Notes: a model not told the origin generated them from the letters alone. 64,000 bases of DNA from Chlamydoabsidia padenii (GCA_025330725.1 JAIWND010000003.1:1449430-1513429); one strand, 5' to 3'; shown: positions 23,290 to 34,883, counted from the first letter of the stretch. Numbers and translations are program-made.

Positions 23290-25058
23290 TGAGTACGATG
23301 GAATTCTTCTATACTATTGACATTGCTTGTTCCGTGAACTGCAACATTGTTATAAATAAAAAATCATACTCTCTGTAAATATACTAGTAACTGGGAATGT
23401 TATATAGACAAGGAATAATACATGGGTTTCACCTATAGGGAGGATATTACAACCAGGGCAGACCCATCCCACACATCATCGGCTACACCATTGTATTCTT
23501 CGAATTCCCGGCAAGCTTCTTCAAAAACATCACTGGTTTGGGAAACCATCATCGCAATCATTTGTCAAAGTACGCCCTCACGGTAGGCCTTGTGTTCCGT
23601 TGCTGTTGGTGCTGTTGATCCACGCACGATGACCTTCACTTCCTTGACGATGTTTTCCCTCCAGGCTTTAATATATGCCATTGGCAAATCACAATTTTCG
23701 TGTCATCATCAAACGCAGTCTTGATACCAGCGATTTCAGCATCCGAGCTGTCGATCATCACTTGACAAGGAGTGTAGCCATGGTCTTGTCGAAGCCACTG
23801 AATCCAGAATTACACAGAGTAAGAAGACGCATGGTTGATGACCATAAAATCAACGGGTTGCCCTTTACCAGTTTCAGATGATCGCACCACCAAGGTATAG
23901 AGATAGCAGAAGTTCCTTGGACTAGTGACGCAGGTCTTGTGTGTGGAGTCCAAGCATACAATCCTACCATCCTTTCGTAAACACTATACCCAAACAAAAT
24001 AAAGAGTCAACAGTAATATACCACCTTGTTCCTTCGTCTTTTTTTTCCCATATACTTACGTTCATTTGCCATTGAGAGCAGAAAGCAAAGGCAAACATCC
24101 CATCGTTCATCGTCTCCATATTCTTCGTAAAACAATAACCACCAGACTGGACGATCTTTTCCTTCCACATTACCAAACTTTTCGCCAGATCAGTATCGAG
24201 TTGAGACTTGGATTTCATCGTCTTGTTCATCTGGTAATATACCGACTGATAGGTGAGACGCATTGATTCTTCGATATTCGCATTTTCACCCATTTCCATA
24301 ATTAATGCCAGCTGATTGGCATCCTGGCGTAAGAGATGTTTAATGCTGATCCAGGTCATCTTGTTTTCAATTAACTTCTGAAGAGCCAAACGAGCATCTC
24401 GACTTATGGGCGCTGAGGCCATGTCCTGGACGCTTCCGGATGTATGTCCAGTGTGTCCCCAATGGTATTCGATAGTAGTTTCCGTGGAATTTCTTCGCGG
24501 ATCAACATCTTCAAGTACGCTTCACATCCACAAGAAATCGGATCGTGAGAACGAGCAGAGCTGGTGGACGGTTTGAGCGCTCCAAATAGGTGGCAAAAAT
24601 AAGTCTATAAAAAAGTATACATATTAGTTAGATGAATATATATTATACGGACACTAACTTCTCTATAACGTAGTGCATATTTTCGCTTCTTGATTGTTGG
24701 TTCGATAATTGCACCATGGTAAGGTGTTCCATCGTGATTGCCAAACCTTTGAAGGAATACAACATTAGCCTTGTGAGTAGATCCACTTGTTTTGTCGTAT
24801 AAGGAGAAGTTGCACCTTTGTTCTTCTCTTTTACGGAAGGCATCGAAATCACGACGAGGCAGTAAACTTGGTGGGTTCTTCGCGTGTCGAGAGGACTTCA
24901 TGGAAAGATTCCACAGTACCGGTCGTGCGTCTATTCATTAAGTAAAGGCAGATTGGATAATTGACCTTTTTTTTATATATAAAAAAGAGGAAGTATGAAA
25001 GAAGAGGAAGAAAAGTTTTTTTTCCTTTCATCCTCGATGATTTAAAGCGGCAGGGCAA
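23290..25058 (-). pseudogene. MULE (Mutator-like) transposase, broken
   Basis: Exons on the minus strand carry an N-terminal DNA-binding-like part (REEQRCNFSLYDKTSGSTHK), the HWGHTGHTSGSVQDMASAP and LIENKMTWISIKHLLRQDA region usual before MULE catalytic domains, and the DDE core RIVCLDSTHKTC..FCYLYTLVV followed by QVMIDSSDAEIAGIKTAF and IVICQWHILK. The two aspartates in CLDSTH and MIDSS are the expected first two catalytic acids. An in-frame TAA (23810-23812) and frameshifts near 24520 and 23660 break it. MULE transposases cut and paste elements with long terminal inverted repeats and 8-11 bp target duplications; I did not find the repeats by eye. Confidence 0.72.
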
Positions 25059-25636
25059 AAAGCCATAGGGTCAAGTCTCTCGGGATTCGAATCCTTCTAC
25101 TCAAAATTAAAATTTACGCATTATCTTTGGTGGCGGGATGCGAAATGGCCTGAGCAGCAGGTTTCTTATTTTAGAAAAACGCCATGATTTCATCCATAAA
25201 AGTGGTTAACATACGACTCGGTAGAATTAGGCACATGGAGGATTGCCACCCTAAAGAGTGACACATGCCACGTTGATGGATCATACAAAAAAGGCAACGA
25301 GGATCCCTGAACCCCGACTTTTTTCTCACTTGGTGCCTGTTCAGATCAGAAATGAATAAAAAGCTATCACTGAATTATTAGTTGATCAGGATTCTATTTG
25401 GTTTTGGAAAATAATAATAATAATAATAGAAAAGGAATGAATGTCATCCAATAACTATGGTGATTTCTGAACATAATTTAGGATGGTGATTATTGATTAA
25501 TTAGAGTAATGATATAACTTGATCATATCGCTTTACATGCGGGGATTGAATATTTTATTGGCGCGAGTCCTTTTTCTCACACATCCACTTGCTTTTTTCG
25601 TTCTTCTCTCTCTCTCTTCACTATTCGGTTTAAATC
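25059..25636. other. intergenic; MAPKK promoter
   Basis: No gene seen. GCGGGGATTGAAT at 25540-25552 followed by TTGGCGCGAG (E2F-like) lies about 90 bp before the kinase start. Confidence 0.5.
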
Positions 25637-27058
25637 ATGGCCATAAAATCACCTATACGAAAGAAACGCAACTTTAAAAACTTGACTTTGGACGATTCAC
25701 CTGTGGTGTTGACTTCACCGGAAGCAGAGTATGCGGCACTTTGTGAACAATTAGGGGATCTGGAAATTGGATTGGAATTGCAACTGGACTTGCGTCCCGA
25801 TGACTTGGTAACGTTGGATGAACTTGGTCGCGGTAATGGTGGGGCGGTTTATAAGGTCTTACATGAACGAACAAGTACCATCATGGCTCGAAAGGTAAAC
25901 CAAAAGAGGCAAGGTGTGGTATGGTTTTACTAGAGACTCTCTTGCTTTATAGATTATCCACGTGGAAGCCAATATTAACATTCGAAAACAAATTATGCGG
26001 GAACTTCAATTTATGCACGATTGTAATTCGAAGCATATTGTCAGTTTTTATGGTGCGTTTATGAACGAAGGGGATATCTCGATCTGTATGGAATTCATGG
26101 AAGTCGGGTAAGAGATCTGGTGATGGATGATTTACCTCTCATATTCACCTTGTCTCTCCCTTTAATAGATCTCTGGATAATATATACAAGAAATTAGGTC
26201 CTATTCCTCTGGATGTACTCAAGAAGATTACTTTTGCAGTAAGTATGAATGAAATCAACCCTAGGTTACTCATATAGCTGTATCTTTAGGTAGTTGATGG
26301 ACTCAGTTATCTATATGATGAACATCGGATTGTACACAGAGGTAAAAATGCCCATTCCAACTAGTTTGTTACTCACTTTTTTCTCATATGTAGATCTGAA
26401 ACCTTCAAATATCCTGGTGAATTCTCAAGGTCGAATAAAACTATGTGATTTCGGTGTCTCAGGGCAATTGATCAATTCCGTGGCAGATACCTTTGTTGGC
26501 ACCAGCTCCTACATGAGCGTAAGTTGACTTTTTTTTTTTTTTTTTCAAGTGATTCCTTGAAAACTAAATGGTAACCCTTCACAATAGCCGGAACGAATCA
26601 AAGGATCACCCTACTCGGTCAAAAGTGATGTATGGTCTCTTGGTATCACTTTAATGGAATTAGCCATGGGTCGATTCCCATTCCCTCCTGATGGCGACAC
26701 CTCTTTATCAATATTTGAAATGTTACAACACATTGTCAATGAACCTGTACCCACATTCCCTGATGATGATATAAAATACCCTCCTCCTCTCGTCCATTTT
26801 GTCGGGCAATGGTAAATATGTATATAAATGTTGATTATAGATAAAAGACTTACTTTATTATATTGGTAGCTTGATCAAGGATGCCAATGCAAGAGCTACT
26901 CTAGGTGATTTAATGGTAATACATAAACACATGAGTGGAAGAATGATACTTATTTTTTATTTGCTCTTCGATAGAACCTTGATTACCTCAAATCATCCAA
27001 TCAAGATAAAGTCGAGTTAGAAAAATGGGCTCAAAATGTACTTGTTAGCATTAGATAG
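25637..27058 (+). CDS. MAP kinase kinase (MEK/Ste7/Mkk type)
   Basis: About eight exons give a small dual-specificity kinase of roughly 340 residues. Seen in order: glycine loop [12 protein letters not shown], catalytic lysine in [43 protein letters not shown] activation loop with the Ser/Thr pair phosphorylated by MAPKKKs, SYMSPERIKG, and [20 protein letters not shown]. The N-terminus ([16 protein letters not shown]) is short and basic and looks like a MAPK docking site. It would relay a cell-wall, mating or stress cascade; which one cannot be told from the sequence. The ATG follows a CT-rich leader. Confidence 0.9.
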
Positions 27059-27360
27059 ACTCCCCCCTCTTTATACCTATACACACTATTCATACCTTAC
27101 CACCATTCCCAGCCTACTCCTCTTTTTATTTTTATTCTATATTTGTATCAATAATAAACTTGTATGTACTGCATCATTAATGTAGTTGGATGTTTGAAAT
27201 AAACGAAATGATTGTCTTGCCCATTCAAATGACAATGGTACCATATGATAAAAGAAGTTCTTTATTTACATTTCATAAAAAGATATCAAATAACACTACT
27301 ACTACTACTACTACTACTACTAGGATAATATATGTATATGTGGAGAGACTATTACTACAA
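27059..27360. other. intergenic between convergent genes
   Basis: 3' regions of the MAPKK and the myotubularin gene, including a (CTA)n run near 27295-27320. No gene seen. Confidence 0.6.
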
Positions 27361-29521
27361 CTATAAGGGTCCACCATTATCCATTCCTCCACCATCATCA
27401 GCATCAATTTGAGCAGTAACATAATGACTATTATGATATACGACAGTAGGTTCCATAAATTCTTCTTGATTCCGATTAAACAGACCACCCCAGTACCGCA
27501 CTTTGTCTGCATCCGGGAATAACACCCCACCACCATCCACTATATCCAAATCCTTCTTGGGATCAAACACCTCGTTCATATACTTGTCGCTGTCCGAGTT
27601 GATATCGTCCCATAAACTGTATGTTTTCGATTGTGGATAATGATTGGTACGTTCGGCTTCACAATTAAACAAAAAGGTGCCGAATTGACAAGCATAAACA
27701 TGGTAGTGAAGATCGATGAGGAGTCGTTCATTGAATTCAAATCGAGTAGGGAATTGTTGTACCAATTGATAGACACAGTCGAGGAATTGATGAAAGACAG
27801 GACTGGTTTCTTTTTGATAATAGTTGGATTTGTAAAACTTGTTTTGCATATCCTTTATGGTATTGGTTGCCGCATTGCCCCCCGTGTTGGCGAGGTTGAC
27901 AAAGTATTTTTCGTTTGACAGGTGACCACAGCGATCAGCAAATTTGTGTCCAAATGAGACCCAGTCTTTTTCGATCAGGACCTGGAAACCGCGGAGGGTG
28001 CGATAGTAAGGGTCCAAACAGAGTTCACTTGTTGATACCAGTTGTGCCGTTCTATCCCATCCATCCGAGCAATGTACCAAGACGTGTGAGTTGTAAACAT
28101 GAATGTTCTTGACTATTGCACATGTGCCTTCCATCAGAGTCCCAATATGTTTCAACCAATTGGATCGTTGAAGTGCTGTTCGATTGATTTGTCCATTAGT
28201 ATCCGTACCTTGCATGGCTATATATATATATATATATATATAACATGGGTTAATCAAATGATAGTGTTTTTCCCCTTCCATCCATCCTTAGTTACCTTCA
28301 CTCATCTTTGCTAAACTATCCCGCATCACGTGAATGTTATCGACGGCAATATAGATCTTTTTACAATTTCGATAATTGTCCATGTTTTCTGTTCCAGCAC
28401 CACGAGCAACATTTCCCATCGCATTAGCCATTGGTCTTGCATCCACAATCATATTAGCCGCCGTTGATCCATACACAATTTGACCATTAGGAGCAGCTGG
28501 TACATTTGAAGCAAAGATTGCTTCAATCAATTTTTCATCTTGAATAGATCTGGCTTGTTTAAATCCTACCATAGGTTGGCTACTGCGAGTAATGGTTGCC
28601 TATAATAAAGACATTAGTATCAATCATCCCTCCAGTTATATCTTGCATTTACCATATTATGCCAATGGAGATAAGACAATGCTGGAATTCTGGCTTTGCT
28701 TCGATACTTGGCTGCATAGTTTAACACATTGTCACTGATCTTTGTCGGTACCACCAATGTTCGAGGGTAAGTTGGAGAATACTATTGAATAATATCAAGA
28801 TGATGATGAGTATATCATTCCAATTAAAAGTATCCTTCTGTATATACCGAGTAATCACGATTAATAGTTGAGAATCGCCAGGCATCAGTCTTAATGCCTA
28901 CTCCCATTCTTGCATATTCTTCAAGAGGATCATAGATTTTCCACCCGTCCTTGGCAGTAAATGGTGTGAAAGGTTGATAACTATAAGCATATAGTTGTTC
29001 TGTCGAATCTATTCATAATAATAAAGTTTGTTAGTCCATTTTACAACCCAATTTTTTTAAAAAAAAAAAAAGATACTTACTGATACAAGTTAATTTCTGT
29101 ATACTGTCAAATACATCTTGTGCTTCACCATCTTTAAGCATAGCTAGAGTCACAATTAAGAAATCGCGGCATCTAATCGTCAAAGGGTGTCGACCAGATT
29201 GTAAAGAAGGCGGTCTACGTTCCACAGTATGAATAATAGGATAAGGTATCTAGTAAAAGATATAAGATTAGTCCAAGTCCAAAGTCTTTTGTTGCTGCCT
29301 ATATATATAATAGTCTTACCCATAGTTCACCTTCGGCATGATTGAATATCAGGTTGTGTACAGTAAGATGAAGAGTTCCATCAAAGATTTGTTGTCCTTT
29401 TTCTAACTGGACGTCGCTAACCTTGAATAGACAGAGGGATATCAATAGTCATGGTTCATCTTTATCGTTTCCGTAAAGTTACCTGGGTTATCTTTAACAA
29501 GTCGATACGGCTTTGAGGCAT
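27361..29521 (-). CDS. ymr1: myotubularin-family 3-phosphoinositide phosphatase
   Basis: About seven exons start MPQSRIDLLKITQ. An N-terminal PH-GRAM-like part (LHLTVHNLIFNHAEGELWIP, RCRDFLIVTLAML) precedes the phosphatase domain: YSYQPFTPFTAKDGWKIYDP, YPRTLVVPTKISD, RIPALSYLHW, ATITRSSQPMVGF, then the active site VHCSDGWDRTAQL (CxxGWDR) and WVSFGHKFADRCGH, SPVFHQFLDCVYQL. The catalytic Cys and Arg are intact. It removes the 3-phosphate of PI3P and PI(3,5)P2 on endosomes and vacuoles. A consensus GGCGGGATTTGAAA lies about 240 bp upstream. Confidence 0.92.
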
Positions 29522-30014
29522 CAAGGTGAGAGCAACGGTAAGAGTGGAGTATGGTATAAAAAAAGTAAAGAGTGACTAATGAGGGTTCACTTTGTAGGAG
29601 AGTAAAAAGTAAGGACGAGTATACAAGACGTAATGAAGTGGAATGTACAATAATATAGAAAAAAAGGGGGAGGGAGGGAATAAGTATATATAAAACGGTG
29701 AGAAAGGGTGTGAAGTAAAGGAAAAGAGAGAGGAGATCAATTGAATTTTTTTTTCCTCTGGCGGGATTTGAAATCCACGGGCCACGTGCACCTGCTGTCT
29801 CCACATTTTGCCTCAAAGACTGGTGACAAGATTAGAGAGTGACATTTCCTATTGACTAGATACAAGGAGCGGTACGTAGTGATGAAAGAAAGTCTGATAA
29901 AGCTTGGCCATGGCTTTCATCATGATATTCAAAAAAAAGATACACAGATCGTTGTGGGAGAGAAAAGAAAACGTGCATTATCTTTGCATTCTCTATCAGC
30001 ATTTAGTTACTGCC
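29522..30014. other. intergenic, myotubularin promoter
   Basis: T- and A-rich DNA with no solid gene. The promoter element at 29760-29773 is listed separately. Confidence 0.5.
29760..29773 (+). promoter_or_regulatory. GGCGGGATTTGAAA element
   Basis: The cleanest copy of the recurrent motif: E2F-like GCGGGA directly joined to CHR-like TTTGAA. Confidence 0.45.
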
Positions 30015-30598
30015 ATTACTTCGGCCATTCAATTTTCTCATCAACTTCATTGATGCTAATCCCTCTGCTACTGTTGTTGAAGTGACTGAGCATTTATTGA
30101 AGCGATTTCAAGATCTTAAAGTCTCACGCAGCACTGTTAATAACTTTATGAGACGTGAATGCAACCTTTCGTTGAAGAAGGCTGATTTTCATTCTGTCGA
30201 AAGAAATAGTCAAGCAAAGCTTGGAGAGAGATATGATTGGGTTCGTAAATGGGAAAACACGGATATGAACTTTTTGACAAACTGCGGGTTTCTTGACGAG
30301 TCTGCTTTTGATATCAATATGAAACGCTCCAGGGCTTGGTCTAAAAAAGGTACGCGTGCCATTGTTACTAGGCCTACTACAAGAGCGAACACAACGTCTA
30401 TATTGGGCGCTATTTCTGCTGCAGGTTTGATTGCAGTCGGCGTAAAAAAAACCAAGACCTGCTAAGAAGAGAAAGGCTAATGGATATATAAGCTCAGGGA
30501 CCGTAACAGGCCATTACATTAGTTTCTTAAAAACGACTCTGGATGAAATGGATAAATACCCACATATAAAAGGTCATTATATAGTGATGGATAATGCA
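30015..30598 (+). pseudogene. Tc1/mariner-type transposase, truncated
   Basis: The frame reads FIDANPSATVVEVTEHLLKR and VSRSTVNNFMRREC (helix-turn-helix), then the catalytic core NCGFLDESAFDINMKRSRAW (first Asp), TTSILGAISAAGL and, after a one-base shift in an A8 run near 30447, GHYIVMDNAHVN with the second Asp. The protein then runs straight into the GTTAACCAAAAT minisatellite, so the third acid and the C-terminus are lost. Cut-and-paste DNA transposon; inactive here. Confidence 0.8.
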
Positions 30599-30894
30599 CA
30601 TGTTAACCAAAATGTTAACCAAAATGTTAACCAAAATGTTAACCAAAATGTTAACCACCAAAATGTTAACCAAAATGTTAACCAAAATGTTAACCACCAA
30701 AATGTTAACGACCATTAACATTTTGGTTAACATTTTGGTTAACATTTTGGTTAACATTTTGGTGGTTAACATTTTGGTTAACATTTTGGTTAACATTTTG
30801 GTGGTTAACATTTTGGTTAACATTTTGGTTAACATGTTGGTTAACATTTTGGTTAACATGTTGGTTAACATGTTGGTTAACATTTTTAAGCGTC

Positions 30895-30952
<58 letters not shown>
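30599..30952. repeat. 12-bp minisatellite in both orientations, ending in a 50+ bp poly-T tract
   Basis: About nine units of GTTAACCAAAAT (30599-30712), some 3 bp longer (ACCACC), are followed after a 6-bp centre by about fourteen units of the reverse complement (30716-30890). Then comes TTTAAGCGTCG and a T-tract at about 30897-30952. The arrays pair with each other and could form a long cruciform. The left array continues the transposase frame as HVNQNVNQ. Confidence 0.9.
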
Positions 30953-30953
<1 letters not shown>

Positions 30954-31330
30954 TTACCTGATGACTCCATAATGAAATCGGTAAGATGAAATGGAATAAT
31001 CGGTAAGGTGAAATGAGAAATCTTATTGGTTTTGATTGGCTGACGACTTCGATTCTGACTGTCCCGCGACATTGCTTGTTGGAATCACTGTACAGGTACC
31101 ACCTTCATGAATGATAAAGTAATGTGCTCCACCATCAATCAGTTTTATCCCTCATATCAAACCCACCGACATTATTCCCTACATTAGACCAAACAAATAA
31201 AAATAGATCATATTAATGTTTAAAAATCGATTTCCAACCAATGCATTTTTCCTTTATTAAAACAAGTTTACACAAAAGTATACAAAAATAACATGATGGA
31301 AGGTGATAGGTAGACTACAAACTAAATAAC
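30953..31330. other. no gene recognised
   Basis: Between the poly-T tract and the RPL7 stop. AATCGGTAAG-like sequence occurs twice (near 30975 and 31000). No coding frame. Confidence 0.5.
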
Positions 31331-32459
31331 CTAGTTCATGGATTGGACCAAGTTGTTGATAAAGTGTTCACGGTCACCAGCAGCACCACCTTGGATAAAG
31401 TGGTTGAACTTGCGCTTGGGCCACATGTTGTTGGGGTTGGAGAGCTTGAAGGGCCACAAAAAGTTGTTGGCTTCACGGAAGTGAGGACCGACGGTGGCAA
31501 TTTCGTGGATCAAGTCTTCAACACAGATGATGTTGTACTTGCCCAAAGCCTTTTCGATGATGGCATTGTCGTTAAGAGGGATACGTTGCTTGTTGACCTT
31601 GGCATGTCCACGCTTGTAGATCAATTCACGGATGGTCTTGAGGTTGGGTTCACCATAGGTAACGTAGGGTTCAACCAATTGGAGCATTTCAGCGGTAGCC
31701 TTGTTGAGACGGACAAAGACACCGTTGTTGATTTGCAAGAGACGCAACAATTGGAGGACCTTGCGAGGCTTGGGAGCAATGTTGTTGATACCACGGATAC
31801 GGACAACGAACACCAACTTGGGTTGAGCTTCAACAAAGTAGTTACCGTTGGACTTGGCTTGACGACGGAGACGGATTTGGTTACGTTCGTTAGCTTGGTA
31901 TTCCTTGTAGTACTTGGCAGCACGGTTGAAAATTTCACGACGCTTTTGGACCTTGGCCTAATGAATAAAAAGAAAGAGTGAGTTCACACAAAAAAAAAGT
32001 TTCTCTTTTTTTTCGTTGTTATCTGTCAGCTGTATTATCATTATCAGACCCGAAAGATGGTTAACGTATTGACAGCATCGCGTGCAAGCTAGTCAAAAGT
32101 AATGGGTTTCCCCAATTCATCATATATTGATATACAGCCGACCCTTCCCCTTTTCTTTTTTTTTTTTTTTTTTTACCTTGCGAAGTTCAGCCTTCTTGGC
32201 AGCAACATCAGCAGCAGACTTGGCATCAGCGTTTTGCTTCTTCAAGAGAGTTTCAGGGACGAGAACGTCGTTGGCGGCGGGAACGTTGCTATTATATGAT
32301 TAAAAAAAAAAGTGTGTGTGAGTTTAAGCAATTAAATGATCCTTAAAGCATATATCAAGAAGCTAAAAGTCGGTAGCACCCACTGCGTTCTCTTGAAAGA
32401 AAGAAGAAACGCAGACGAGAGGCTACTACAAGATAAACGAATACTTACAAAGCGACCAT
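31331..32459 (-). CDS. rpl7: 60S ribosomal protein L7 (uL30)
   Basis: Three exons (32449-32459, 32177-32288, 31331-31957) give 249 residues. The first exon is only 11 bases (MVA plus part of a codon), a common layout for ribosomal protein genes. Seen: [100 protein letters not shown] and the C-terminal [20 protein letters not shown]. Codon use is strongly biased (AAG, GGT, TTG), as expected for high expression. A TTTTTCAAATCCCG element lies about 135 bp upstream. Intron 2 carries a C/D snoRNA. Confidence 0.97.
32029..32138 (-). ncRNA. C/D box snoRNA in RPL7 intron 2, snR39/snR59-like
   Basis: On the RPL7 strand: a terminal stem GCTGTAT..ATACAGC (32132-32138 with 32029-32035), box C ATGATGA (32117-32123) and box D CTGA (32044-32047). 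Just upstream of box D, ACCATCTTTCGGGT is complementary over 14 bases to ACCCGAAAGATGGT, a conserved LSU rRNA stretch. By the D+5 rule the methylated base would be the G of ACCCG. Yeast RPL7 introns host snR39 and snR59, which guide methylation in this same stretch. The RNA lies wholly inside intron 2 (31958-32176). Confidence 0.85.
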
Positions 32460-32926
32460 AGTTGCACCGATGGAAATAATAAAGGAGAGAGAAAGAAAAG
32501 AGGAAGAGAAGAGAATTGAAGCCGAAAAGATTTAATCCTTTCCTCTGAAAATTTTTTCGAGCCCCACCTGGAGGGCCTTGTGGCTTTGATTTTTCAAATC
32601 CCGAAAATCTACATGCGCATATTTTACAAGATCAAAGTTGAGCGACTGTCTCTACATGCCTGACTGCCGAAAGATACTGTACACAAGGATATTCTTTGAT
32701 CCTACATTTACTTTATTCCATGTACACTATCGGACATGATTTCCTTTTATTGTAAATTTATCTGACTCTATTAGTATAGATAGTAAAATGAGCAACAAGT
32801 AATAAGTAGGGGGCGAGAGAGAAGTCATACAATTTGTACATTACAATCATTAAAAAAGATATCCTTTATTCATTTGACATCTGTCAAAAAAAAACCCCCC
32901 GCTTCAGGCAGTTCATAAACTAAATT
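32460..32926. other. RPL7 promoter and intergenic
   Basis: No gene seen. TTTTTCAAATCCCG at 32590-32603 is the recurrent element. Confidence 0.5.
32590..32603 (-). promoter_or_regulatory. CGGGATTTGAAAAA element, RPL7 promoter
   Basis: Exact core on the RPL7 coding strand, about 135 bp upstream of the start. Confidence 0.45.
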
Positions 32927-33292
32927 CTAATGATTCAAGTCTCGAGGTTGATAAGCGCCAGGATTTGTACGATTATGAACATTGGAACCAGCATTGTTAG
33001 AAATGTTTATATTTCTTGAAGCATGCTGGGTACGCATGGCATTTTCTTGTCGGGTCTGTTCTTGTCTTCTCTTGTCTGATTCTTCCTCTTGTCTTTCTTC
33101 TTCTTCTTCTTCATCCAAACCTTGGCGATGAGAGTGAGACTCTTGTGTCAAGGAAGCACGACGGGGTGCACCTACTCGCATGCCACCCACCATTTCTATT
33201 GGCCCGAAAAAAAAAAAGGTCAATTGTTTCGTATGTTACATAGGCAAATTCTTACGTGCAGGAGCTCGATTCATGTTGACGCTTTCAGGCAT
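32927..33292 (-). CDS. small charged hypothetical protein
   Basis: Two exons join as MPESVNMNRAPAQMVGGMRV.. to give about 100 residues. A Glu/Arg/Gln-rich middle (LDEEEEEERQEEESDKRRQE) probably forms one charged helix; the C-terminal third is Asn-rich. No family recognised. The intron has a poly-T acceptor ending CCAATAG. Confidence 0.55.
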
Positions 33293-33802
33293 TGTATGTA
33301 TATATAATATTTCTTGCTTGAAGAAAAGAAAATGAAAGGTGGGACACAAAAAAGATCTCTATTTATCATTTTGTCGGAAATCGTAAATTGAATGGGTATG
33401 TTTCTGCCTAGATCCATCTTTTGTTTTATAAAGGAAGGTGACCATGAGTGACATGGGTTATGATATGATGTTCGCATTAATGACAAGGGTTAGAAAGAGT
33501 CTGTCTGCTCCACTATCCGACATTCATGCATGAAAACTTAAATATCAAACCCCGATTTCTATTTTTGGAACATTCGTCTTTCCAAACACTTTGGTAATAC
33601 CTGGGTAAGTCATGTGTTGTCTGATGATGATAGAACTAAAAAGACAATCGGCGGTTTAGTTTGGGAGGATCATGATCATACATACTCGACATGAAAAAGT
33701 CCCCGAATATGATATGTTAATATTAAGAACATTCAATAGCATTAACTATTTAAGATCTCTTTGGATCTTTGCATTTTTTTCTTGTTCATCGATTTTTCAA
33801 AA
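33293..33802. other. divergent promoter region
   Basis: Holds the palindrome TTCATGCATGAA (33523-33534) and ATCAAACCCCG (33544-33554). A TATTTAA box lies near 33747, about 50 bp before the secreted-protein gene. Confidence 0.5.
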
Positions 33803-34285
33803 ATGAAATTCAACTTCCTCCTTGCTTCTGCTATGGCCCTGTGCTTCTACCAGACTACAGCCGAAAGTCCATTGGGCGAAGCTGACTTGATCGAAAGTCT
33901 CGGTTGGGGCAAAACCGAATCCCAGGCATTGACCCAATTCCTTGCTTCTGTCGATCAACTAGGAGAGCTAGTACAAGAACAAGAACAAGGCGATAACAAC
34001 ACAACTGCCCTGGTGAATGAATTCCGAGGTCATGCTCAGGAACTGATGGCTCATGCGGTGTATGAATACCTTCAGCTCGCCAATAATCCCCGAGTTCTCT
34101 CTCGATTGTCTTCAGAGGAAGGTTTGGTGATGAATTTCCTCGATACCCTCAACAAACTCATATCCAAAGTCAGAGCTCCTGGCAAACCCCTAAGTGATAT
34201 CTTGAAAATATTTAATAACATCAAAAAGGCGTTTGAGAATCCTTTCTTTCCTATGGATCCTTCTGCTGGAGGAGTAGACTTTTGA
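33803..34285 (+). CDS. secreted protein A, paralogue of the gene at 45174
   Basis: A single exon of 160 residues. MKFNFLLASAMALCFYQTTA is a clear signal peptide. The mature part is helical: DLIESLGWGKTESQALTQFL, ELMAHAVYEYLQLANNPRVL and a Lys-rich C-terminal helix. It shares LGW.K..SQ.LT.FL, EF..GA..LMA.A.YEY and RVL.R with the protein at 45174-45794, so the two are duplicates now bracketing the cluster. No cysteines in the mature part and no dibasic cleavage site. Function unknown. Confidence 0.75.
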   Translation: MKFNFLLASAMALCFYQTTAESPLGEADLIESLGWGKTESQALTQFLASVDQLGELVQEQEQGDNNTTALVNEFRGHAQELMAHAVYEYLQLANNPRVLSRLSSEEGLVMNFLDTLNKLISKVRAPGKPLSDILKIFNNIKKAFENPFFPMDPSAGGVDF

Positions 34286-34883
34286 ATACCATCGTTATAA
34301 ACAAAAGTAAAGTTTCCTTTTTTTTTGTGTAAAGTTCAAATAGTTATGATTTCAAACAAGATGACGTTTTGAGGAAAGACCTGAGCATGATATGTGGATA
34401 TCATTTGTAATTAATCTATCATTTCTGATTACAGCACTGTTGCGAAATTGAATTCATGTAATCATTTTTTCTGTTTTTGTACTGCGAATATCATCCCCTC
34501 AGATGGATGATATCACTCAACCTTGTCAAATGTGAAATGGTAAGTTTGATTTCTGACATTCAAATTTAAACGCCAACATTTTTGAGAGGAACTCACTCTT
34601 TTTTTTTTTTGTGTGTATATCGACGTGTTGTTTAAACCCCCTTTCAAAATTAGTAGAAAATGTATGACTTTGTGTGGTATGATTGAGCTCTATTTCACTA
34701 TCACTATACATGGATCATCGACCTTGTATCCATCCTACTTTATTTGACAATGATATTGTATCATCATGGTGATATTATTTTGCGTTCATTGGTTTTTATT
34801 AATTAACAAAAGTATTCGAACAATCTTCGATTTGGATTCAGCAATTATATATAGTAACATAATATGAATCCGATATATATTGG
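34286..34883. other. intergenic between convergent secreted-protein genes
   Basis: AT-rich, no gene recognised. Confidence 0.6.

Noticed and set aside
25050..25100. tRNA T-arm-like GGGATTCGAATCC
   Set aside because: No acceptor, D or anticodon arms could be placed around it.
30599..30890. Possible CRISPR-like or telomeric array
   Set aside because: Units are contiguous 12-mers without spacers, inverted about a centre, inside a eukaryotic transposon relic, and unlike TTAGGG-type telomere repeats.
30527..31072. Long Lys/Met/Leu-Thr-rich open frames on both strands
   Set aside because: Artefacts of the GTTAACCAAAAT minisatellite and the poly-T tract; no protein expected.
31343..31981. 212-residue plus-strand open frame
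   Set aside because: Exact antisense of the RPL7 coding exon, open because of RPL7 codon bias.
33761..33802. Upstream start extending secreted protein A
   Set aside because: Would place a Phe-rich stretch before an ideal signal peptide and overlap the probable 5' leader.
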